Position numbers and translations under genes: made by a program
NCBI GenBank assembly: GCA_013001935.1
Contig: JABDKZ010000148.1
Location: 1-5,045 of the forward strand
Length of the DNA: 5,045 bases
DNA from: Maribacter sp.
Lineage (GTDB): Bacteria; Bacteroidota; Bacteroidia; Flavobacteriales; Flavobacteriaceae
Reading direction: 5' to 3'
Shown: piece by piece, positions 1 to 5,045 of the stretch
Layout of the letters: each line of letters begins with the position of its first letter
How positions within the stretch are numbered: the first letter of the stretch is position 1
Notes under the pieces: model-generated
The model's database searches: none
Told to the model about the DNA's origin: nothing
The model's input: only the letters and a program-made list of their open reading frames with translations

Positions 1-840
1 ACCGGTAATTCAATTAGCCTAACCGATATTTCGGAAAATGGTGATTACTTGGTTGATGGAAGTATTAGCACCTACAATACAACCTCAAATACACTTGCCG
101 TACAATTACTTACTTCAGAATCATTGACAATTGCAAGTACAAGTACTGTATACTGTAGTGCTTCTGATGTTGTTACCTTGAGTACAACTACATCACTATC
201 AGGTGAGACCTTTGAATGGCAGAGAGACGGTGCTTCAATCAACACATCAAGTGATGCCTTCGATGTGAATGCCGCAGGAACATACCGATTGGTTTTAGAT
301 AGAAATGGCTGTTCGCTTATCTCTAATGAAATAACCATTTCGCCAATAGATGAATCATTGATAACATTGGATCCATCAGGCGATGTTGTTTTCCCTGAAG
401 GTAATTCAAGAACCGTTACCGCAAGTGGTGGTACCGCTTATCGCTGGTACGACGCTGACAATGTTGAGATGGGCACATCAAGTTCAATGAACTTTACAAC
501 TGATGGTGTCTATACCCTTATTGCCAATATAGACAACTGTGAAATTGCAAGACAGATAACCGTTACCTATTTAGACACTTTTAAGGTTCCGAATGTAATC
601 AGTGTTAACGGCGATGGTATTAATGATCAATGGGTGCTCCCTAATTCATACTCAAATAGAGCTGATGTGAATGTTATCATTTACAACGAAAAAGGAGCCG
701 AGATCCTAAATGTATTCGACTATAACAATTCGTGGCCTTCTTCTTCAATGGCTTTTCCAAGGCAAAATATGGTTTTTTATTATAAGATCAGGAATGCCAA
801 TGGGGTCTTAAAACAAGGCACGGTTACCGTAATAAGATAA
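1..840 (+). CDS. 3' end of a large T9SS type B secreted protein with Ig-like modules and a CHU_C C-terminal domain (5' partial)
   Basis: The frame is open from base 1, so the gene begins upstream; 279 residues are visible before the TAA at 838-840. The TTG at 49 lies mid-domain and is not a credible start. Residues about 1-40 are the end of one beta-sandwich module. Two further Ig/PKD-like modules follow at about 52-113 and 117-191, each with the 'G-x-Y-x-L' strand typical of these folds (AGTYRLVL, DGVYTLIA) and a following Cys (C104, C180). The last 84 or so residues match the CHU_C / gliding-associated domain: PNVISVNGDGINDQW (residues 197-211), then VIIYNEKG, a lone Trp, FYYKI and the terminal KQGTVTVIR. 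In known families this domain directs export by the type IX secretion system to the cell surface (type B signal, as in SprB). The likely role is an extracellular adhesin or structural protein; no catalytic domain is visible. It is probably co-transcribed with the SprF-like gene 9 bp downstream. The class is secure; the specific function is unknown. Confidence 0.88.
   Translation, partial: TGNSISLTDISENGDYLVDGSISTYNTTSNTLAVQLLTSESLTIASTSTVYCSASDVVTLSTTTSLSGETFEWQRDGASINTSSDAFDVNAAGTYRLVLDRNGCSLISNEITISPIDESLITLDPSGDVVFPEGNSRTVTASGGTAYRWYDADNVEMGTSSSMNFTTDGVYTLIANIDNCEIARQITVTYLDTFKVPNVISVNGDGINDQWVLPNSYSNRADVNVIIYNEKGAEILNVFDYNNSWPSSSMAFPRQNMVFYYKIRNANGVLKQGTVTVIR
586..837 (+). other. CHU_C type B T9SS sorting domain (protein C-terminus)
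   Basis: This stretch codes for the last 84 residues of the upstream gene. It keeps the NGDGIND core (607-627), the VIIYNEKG strand, FYYKI and the closing GTVTVIR. Two usual positions deviate from the form I recall: 'F/S-P-NGDGIND' reads S-V-NGDGIND, and the 'P-x-GTYYY' turn near the end reads PRQNMVFYYK. As the domain lies at the extreme C-terminus and the following gene is SprF-like, it is most likely functional. Confidence 0.82.
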
Positions 841-849
841 GATTATACA

Positions 850-2874
850 ATGTTTAATAAAAGATTTATATATATACTCGTATTCCTGGCGTCTCTGGCC
901 AATGTCAGAGCCCAAGAAGACACTCCTTTTGTACCCTATGATGTTCCGGCCCAGAACTTGTTGAAATACAATAGGTTTCTTATTAACCCTACCTTTTCAA
1001 CGGTTCGGGAAGACGTGTCTTATATAAATCTTTTACATAGAAACCAATCGGTACAATTTAACGATAACAACCAAAACTATTTTCTTAGTTATAGTGGTAG
1101 AATTAGCGATAGAACCGGACTTGGATTAAGTCTGTATTCCCAACGGGAAGGAACGGTTTCCAATTTTGGGGTGCTGGCCAATTATGCCTATGGTGTTAAA
1201 TTGAGCGATAAAAGTAATTTCACCTTTGGCGCCAACGTTTCCTATTACAATAGTGGTTTTGACCTAAACCGTGTTACTACGGTCGAGGAAGATCCTTTTT
1301 TGGCTGGTCTTCAGGACAGTAATCTACTATCTTTTCAACCAGGATTCAATATTTCCTATGATAAGTTCGATTTTGGTCTTTTCGCAGAAAATCTATTTGA
1401 TTACAACCTTAAGACGAGCGAATCGGTGACGGCCTTTAAGGATAAAACCTTTTCTGGACACTTGCAATATACCCATGAATTTGAAAATACAACGGGTATT
1501 CTCGAGGGCGGACGCCTAATGCCGTTGGCTCGAGCCAGAAAAGTAGGGACCGATAATATTGTTTTAGGTGGTAGTCTTATACTTGACCTTCCAAAATTAG
1601 GATGGGTACAAGGGGGCTATGATAGTTTCTATGGAGCGGCAGCCGGTGTAGGTTTTAACCTAAGTAAACGGCTCTCTTTGGGTTATACCATGGAAAAAGG
1701 CCTTTCGAACAACTTTGACAATTTTGGGGTAACCCACGAAATTTCCTTTGCCTATTCCTTTGAACCTAACCTAACGGAAGACCGCGTATTCCTTGAAAAT
1801 AGTGATGATGATTTACTTGTTTCCGATGACTTTGGTCAGGAAGATGCTGTAGCAAGTTCTGCCGAGGTGGAAGAACTAAAAAGGAAGTTGGCTGAAAACG
1901 ACGCTATAATCGAAGAATTAATGTTCCGACAGGATTCCTTGGAAAACAACCGTAAAAAAGACCTTGAAAAACGTTTTGAAATGGTGATGCGCATGGTTAG
2001 AAACGAAACAAATGGCGAGCGGCCCGACTTGGAAGAGAAAGCAGAAAAACTATTCTTGGGAGAAAAGGCCAATGTAGCGGTTGCCGCAAATAATGTAAGC
2101 AATGACGGTCGCGAAAAACAACAAACAATAGCAAAAACCAGACCGTCCCAAGTAAAAACAAAAGCACCCAAATCTAAAATATCAAAAACTACCTCAAATA
2201 AAGTCAAAAGCAGAAAATTCAGGGATTTACAAGGGGTAGAAGACGGGTATTACGTAGTTGCCAATGTATACAAAGGCGGACAATACATGCATAAATTCAT
2301 TGATGGCCTTGAACAGAAAGGAATAGCAGCTGATTACATAGACAATCCCAATAACGGTCTTAAATATGTTTATTTAAATCGTTATGACAGTTGGGACGAG
2401 GCCGTTGCTGCGCACAAGAGTAAATTAAATGGAAATTACGAGGGTGAGATGTGGATTATGAATGTTGACAACCGTTATACGAATGAGGCGTATGTTGATA
2501 ACGCAACTAAAATCAATGAGAAAGCTTCAAAATATGATGCCAATGTGTTGCAACAGAATGTTATAGTGAAAGACAAGGTTGCCGCGAACAAGCAACAGCC
2601 TAAAAACCAAATAATCAATGGGGTTGATTCAGGATATTATCTCATTGCGAATGTATTCGCGAACCCTAACAATGCCAATAGATTTGTAAAGCTATTAAAC
2701 TCCTACGGATTGAACGCCAGCTATTTTATCAATCCTGAAAATAATTACAGGTATGTATATTTAAAACGTCATCAGTCTTGGAACAATGCCTTGCTTTCTT
2801 ACTATACTAAACTAAATGATGCATACGACGACAAGATGTGGATTATGCGGGTTACTCCTAGCCAAATGGCATAA
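850..2874 (+). CDS. PorP/SprF-family T9SS outer-membrane protein with coiled coil and two C-terminal SPOR-like modules
   Basis: The protein has 674 residues and is complete. A signal peptide covers residues 1-21 (Lys/Arg, hydrophobic stretch, ...NVRA before Q22). Residues about 28-308 form the PorP/SprF-type beta-barrel region: the N-terminal 'YNRFLINPTF' block (40-49), alternating beta strands, repeated GLGLSLY / FGANVSYY / GFNLSKRLSLGYT patterns and a closing HEISFAYSFEP. PorP/SprF proteins are outer-membrane partners of T9SS; SprF is needed for export of its adjacent type B substrate SprB. After the barrel come an acidic linker (about 308-337), a charged coiled coil (about 338-400), a Lys-rich linker (about 404-460) and two SPOR-like modules (462-540 and 591-669). 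The family is usually about 300-350 residues, so the tail roughly doubles it. The start at 850 is supported by the signal peptide and the 9-bp gap after the preceding stop; no clear Shine-Dalgarno is seen, which is normal in Bacteroidota. Inferred role: surface display of the upstream protein, with peptidoglycan tethering. Confidence 0.88.
   Translation: MFNKRFIYILVFLASLANVRAQEDTPFVPYDVPAQNLLKYNRFLINPTFSTVREDVSYINLLHRNQSVQFNDNNQNYFLSYSGRISDRTGLGLSLYSQREGTVSNFGVLANYAYGVKLSDKSNFTFGANVSYYNSGFDLNRVTTVEEDPFLAGLQDSNLLSFQPGFNISYDKFDFGLFAENLFDYNLKTSESVTAFKDKTFSGHLQYTHEFENTTGILEGGRLMPLARARKVGTDNIVLGGSLILDLPKLGWVQGGYDSFYGAAAGVGFNLSKRLSLGYTMEKGLSNNFDNFGVTHEISFAYSFEPNLTEDRVFLENSDDDLLVSDDFGQEDAVASSAEVEELKRKLAENDAIIEELMFRQDSLENNRKKDLEKRFEMVMRMVRNETNGERPDLEEKAEKLFLGEKANVAVAANNVSNDGREKQQTIAKTRPSQVKTKAPKSKISKTTSNKVKSRKFRDLQGVEDGYYVVANVYKGGQYMHKFIDGLEQKGIAADYIDNPNNGLKYVYLNRYDSWDEAVAAHKSKLNGNYEGEMWIMNVDNRYTNEAYVDNATKINEKASKYDANVLQQNVIVKDKVAANKQQPKNQIINGVDSGYYLIANVFANPNNANRFVKLLNSYGLNASYFINPENNYRYVYLKRHQSWNNALLSYYTKLNDAYDDKMWIMRVTPSQMA
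2233..2469 (+). repeat. SPOR-like module 1 of the SprF-like protein
   Basis: This encodes residues 462-540, a 79-residue module running from GVEDGYYVVANV through YVYLNRYDSW to EMWIMNV. The layout (aromatic first strand, helix, central 'Y-V-Y-L' strand, 'S-W-x-x-A' helix start, final 'W-I-M-x-V' strand) fits a SPOR fold, which in known proteins binds glycan strands of peptidoglycan lacking stem peptides. Assignment is by pattern recognition only; divergence from classical SPOR is considerable. Confidence 0.68.
2620..2856 (+). repeat. SPOR-like module 2, ungapped copy of module 1
   Basis: This encodes residues 591-669. It aligns with module 1 over 79 residues without any gap; by hand count 33 positions are identical (about 42%). 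Shared anchors are GVxxGYYxxANV, the NP-x-N turn, YVYLxR, SWxxA, KLNxxY and MWIMxV, all offset by exactly 129 residues. The DNA is identical for 14 bp across the MWIM block (2447-2460 and 2834-2847). The protein ends five residues after the module. Confidence 0.72.
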
Positions 2875-3075
2875 ACTGTTTTGGCTATAGCTTATTGATT
2901 ATTTTCGGGCCATATCATGATCCAGCCCAGCGCTAATATGACCTAACTAATTTGGTTAATTAAAGATCTGTATCAAGCATTTTAGGTTGGGAAATCCGCT
3001 CTTTGAAGTAACATTCCAGTGATATACAGCCAACAGCTCTTAGGTGTGCACTAGTCCTTTTGTTTCATTAATTGC

Positions 3076-3098
3076 CTCAACAATTGAGTGTGTTTTTT
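3076..3098 (+). terminator. weak candidate intrinsic terminator
   Basis: CTCAA-CAA-TTGAG forms a 5-bp stem with a 3-base loop, followed after TGTG by six T residues. The stem is short and AT-rich, and it lies about 200 bp past the stop of the SprF-like gene, so it is only a possibility. No better hairpin with a T-run was seen closer to the stop. Confidence 0.22.
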
Positions 3099-3296
3099 AA
3101 GACTAATACCCAAACAAAAAACTACTGTATTTAGATTATTGCGAGGCAACTCCGTCTATTGGTTGACTTTGAAATCGACGAAATACCCTTATTTCCTACA
3201 AAAAGCAAGAGTTGATTTCCCTTTCAATCGCAGACATCCGCAAACCCCATAAAAATAGCGTTTCACAACATAACTGCCATATACCACAACATTAAA

Positions 3297-3327
3297 TTTC
3301 ACCTCTGATTTTTATGGGTAATATTTG
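3297..3327 (+). promoter_or_regulatory. weak candidate Bacteroidota promoter for the downstream surface-protein gene
   Basis: TAATATTTG at 3319-3327 resembles the Bacteroidota -7 element TAnnTTTG with one extra base. It is preceded by TTTC at 3297-3300 (18-base gap), near the usual position of the TTTG -33 element. It would give a leader of roughly 90 nt before the ATG at 3425. Both elements are imperfect, so confidence is low; some promoter is expected in this gap. Confidence 0.22.
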
Positions 3328-3424
3328 TTATTGGTAGTTTCCGGATTTTTCAATTTCTAAATCTACCATAACAAAAAACTAGCGATATAAAGCAAATAGC
3401 TTTAAAACCAAACCTACTGACCTA

Positions 3425-5045
3425 ATGAAAATAAAGTCGACCCCAATTCTTTTATTAGCGTGTTTTTTCTTTTTAGGTGTTTTTTCAGCCTTTTCCCAAG
3501 TTAAAAACGATTTTGACGTCCGTTATTCCGCGGATATTCGAGGTGAATTGACTTTTATTGCCAACAATATCGTCAATAGACAAAATGACGGTTATTGGCA
3601 AGGCGGATGGGTGCGCCGAGGTGGCCGATGGAGATGGGATCCTGAAGTTACGTGGATTCCAGCTACTAGCCCTAATGACCCTTACGATTTAACAGGTAAT
3701 GCATCGGACTATAACGACAACCTCAATATGCAATATATTGATGTTGATAGCGATCCTACCACCTTTAGTTCAAGTAGTGCCACTTTAGATGTTCCCGATG
3801 AGGGGTGTTCCTTGGTGCGTTACGCTGGTTTATATTGGTCAGCTGTTTATGTAAACGGGGATAGAAGTGCTATTGATGATATAAAATTTCAAGTACCGGG
3901 TGGGGCTTACCAAGATATTACGGCCGATGAAATCCTTTTTGACGGCGATGGCGATGCTGACTTTGGGTATTATAGCCCCTATGCCTGTTATGCAGACGTA
4001 ACTGCAATTGTTACTGGCCTTGCCAACCCAGACGGGGATTATTTTGTGGCCAACGTAAATGCAAGCTCAGGAAGTAGTATTTCGGGAGGTATTTCCGGGG
4101 GTTGGACCATGGTGGTGGTTTACGAAAACCCCAACCTACCTGGAAGTAAGTATATTACCACTTTCGATGGTTATGCAGGTATAGCTTCAGCAGCACCCGA
4201 TGTTGATATTCCAGTAAGCGGATTTACAACACTTCCTGCGCCTTTTCAAGTAAATGCAAATATTGCTATAGCAGCTCTAGAAGGGGATAACAGGATTGGT
4301 GGAGACGGGCTTCAGATAAATGCAAATGGTTCTTTTACGCCACTAAGTAGTACGTTGAATCCGGCTAACAATTTTTTCAATTCAAATATTACCATTGATC
4401 CGAATATTTTCACAGCGCGAAACCCGAACAGTTTAAATACTTTGGGGTGGGATGTTGATTTATTCCCGGTGACAAATGTTCCCAACAATAATGTAATCCC
4501 CAACGATGCAACAAGTGCTATTTTAAGACTAAGTTCTACCCAAGATAAATATGACGTATTCTTTACCTCTTTTGATGTTGAGATTATTGAGCCCAATATC
4601 GTCCTAGAGAAAAAGGTTAATACCCCTGGAGGGGTTGATATTACAGGGCAAGGCGTGAATCTTGGTCAAACTCTGGACTATGTGCTTTCTTTCCAAAATA
4701 TTGGCAATGATGATGCGGATAATTATACGATACGGGATGTACTTCCGGTAAATGTTGCACCCCCCAACGGCGTGAATTTTACGGCTGCAGATATGGTGTT
4801 ACCTCCCGGTGTCACTTATACCTATGACCCAGCAATTCGAACTGTTGTTTTTACCATTCCCAATAACTTAGTTGAACAAGGGCTCACGCCATATTCGATT
4901 CGTTTACGGGTCCAAGTAGCCGAGAATTGCTTTGATTTCATCGACGCATGTTCTGATCTTATACAAAATTTAGCCTATTCCACTTATCAAGGCGTCGAGA
5001 ACTCTGCCCTTATTACAGATGATCCGAGTGTTACCGATTTTGATA
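3425..5045 (+). CDS. N-terminal part of a large secreted DUF11-repeat surface protein (3' partial)
   Basis: The frame is open from ATG 3425 to the window edge, giving 540 residues without a stop; an in-frame TAG at 3380-3382 and the signal peptide fix the start. Residues 1-24 are a clear signal peptide (MKIKS..., hydrophobic core, ...SAFSQ). Residues about 40-385 form the large N-terminal domain that precedes DUF11 repeats in many flavobacterial surface proteins and resembles DUF3344. Its marks are FIANNIV (44-50), AGLYWSAVY (134-142), the ITADEILFDG block (165-174), CYADVTAIV (188-196), YFVANV (206-211), GGWTMVVVYENP (225-236) and TTFDGYAGI (245-253). From about residue 391 a DUF11-type repeat starts (IVLEKKVNTPG, then LDYVLSFQNIGNDDADNYTIRDVLP). 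Such proteins are usually very long and commonly end in a T9SS sorting domain, but that end is outside the window. Inferred role: an extracellular fibre or adhesin. No enzyme motif is visible. Confidence 0.85.
   Translation, partial: MKIKSTPILLLACFFFLGVFSAFSQVKNDFDVRYSADIRGELTFIANNIVNRQNDGYWQGGWVRRGGRWRWDPEVTWIPATSPNDPYDLTGNASDYNDNLNMQYIDVDSDPTTFSSSSATLDVPDEGCSLVRYAGLYWSAVYVNGDRSAIDDIKFQVPGGAYQDITADEILFDGDGDADFGYYSPYACYADVTAIVTGLANPDGDYFVANVNASSGSSISGGISGGWTMVVVYENPNLPGSKYITTFDGYAGIASAAPDVDIPVSGFTTLPAPFQVNANIAIAALEGDNRIGGDGLQINANGSFTPLSSTLNPANNFFNSNITIDPNIFTARNPNSLNTLGWDVDLFPVTNVPNNNVIPNDATSAILRLSSTQDKYDVFFTSFDVEIIEPNIVLEKKVNTPGGVDITGQGVNLGQTLDYVLSFQNIGNDDADNYTIRDVLPVNVAPPNGVNFTAADMVLPPGVTYTYDPAIRTVVFTIPNNLVEQGLTPYSIRLRVQVAENCFDFIDACSDLIQNLAYSTYQGVENSALITDDPSVTDFD
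4595..5045 (+). other. first DUF11-type repeat, running towards the window edge
   Basis: Residues 391 onward of the third gene read as a beta-sandwich of the DUF11 (conserved repeat) class: opening 'I-x-L-x-K-x-V', then the G-Q-x-L-x-Y-x-L-x-F-x-N-x-G signature, the D-N-Y-x-I-x-D-x-L-P strand and a closing 'I-R-L-R-V-Q-V' strand at about residues 491-498. An insertion with two cysteines (C502, C509) follows. In most DUF11 proteins several such repeats occur in tandem; only one is visible here. Confidence 0.72.

Larger units (their letters stand above)
2875..3424. other. 550-bp intergenic region without a convincing gene
   Basis: No RNA gene, mobile-element end or protein family was recognised here. 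The longest reading frame noted is 54 codons (3088-3252, GTG start, no ribosome-binding site, basic and low in recognisable features) and is probably chance. On the minus strand all frames are broken at intervals of about 125 bp or less. The region contains a weak hairpin with a T-run, a weak promoter-like motif, two copies of AACAAAAAACTA (3113-3124 and 3370-3381) and a 7-bp inverted pair TTGCCTC / GAGGCAA (3072-3078 and 3143-3149). It separates the SprF-like gene from the next surface-protein gene, so it probably holds the terminator of one unit and the promoter and leader of the next. Confidence 0.7.

Noticed and set aside
72..338. 88-codon minus-strand reading frame
   Set aside because: It lies antisense within the Ig-like modules of the first gene, and its translation has no recognisable domain or signal.
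1836..2207. 123-codon minus-strand reading frame
   Set aside because: It is antisense to the coiled coil and Lys-rich linker of the SprF-like gene; its Ser/Phe-rich make-up is what the complement of Glu/Lys codons gives.
2907..2928. GGGC...GCCC inverted pair 33 bp after the SprF-like stop as a terminator
   Set aside because: It has only four paired bases, a 14-base loop and no T-run afterwards.
3162..3230. Imperfect repeat of GTTGA...CTTT.AATCG in the gap, considered as a CRISPR or iteron-like array
   Set aside because: There are only two degenerate copies with unequal internal spacing, and no further units are present.
3088..3252. 54-codon plus-strand frame in the intergenic gap
   Set aside because: It has a GTG start, no ribosome-binding site, no similarity I recognise and no membrane or signal segment; this length is expected by chance.
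4312..4596. 94-codon minus-strand reading frame with a hydrophobic stretch
   Set aside because: It is fully inside the third gene on the opposite strand. The hydrophobic run mirrors Asn/Asp/Thr codons of the real frame, and no start context is seen.

Overview
The window looks like a piece of a marine-type Flavobacteriaceae (Bacteroidota) chromosome. It is AT-rich, its ribosome-binding sites are weak, and its proteins are typical of the type IX secretion system (T9SS) and gliding-associated surface proteome. The genus cannot be fixed from the sequence alone. All three genes lie on the + strand.

Region 1 (1-840) is the 3' end of a large secreted protein. It carries a chain of immunoglobulin-like modules and ends in a CHU_C / 'gliding motility-associated' C-terminal domain, the type B sorting signal of T9SS. 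Region 2 (850-2874) starts only 9 bp downstream. It encodes a complete PorP/SprF-family outer-membrane protein with an unusual C-terminal extension: a coiled coil, a basic linker and two tandem SPOR-like modules. Region 3 (2875-3424) is 550 bp with no convincing gene. It holds a weak hairpin/T-run, a weak promoter-like motif and a 12-bp direct repeat. Region 4 (3425 to the window edge) is the 5' part of a second large secreted protein, with a signal peptide, an N-terminal domain typical of flavobacterial DUF11 surface proteins, and a first DUF11-type repeat. It is open at the right edge.

Working model (inference): the first two genes form a secretion pair. The type B substrate would be exported by T9SS and held or processed at the surface by its adjacent SprF-like partner. 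The tandem SPOR-like tail would reach into the periplasm and bind peptidoglycan, anchoring the outer-membrane partner. The third gene probably has its own promoter in the 550-bp gap and encodes another long surface fibre or adhesin-like protein. The most notable item is the SprF-coiled-coil-SPOR-SPOR architecture. The window shows no mobile element, CRISPR array, RNA gene or defence system.
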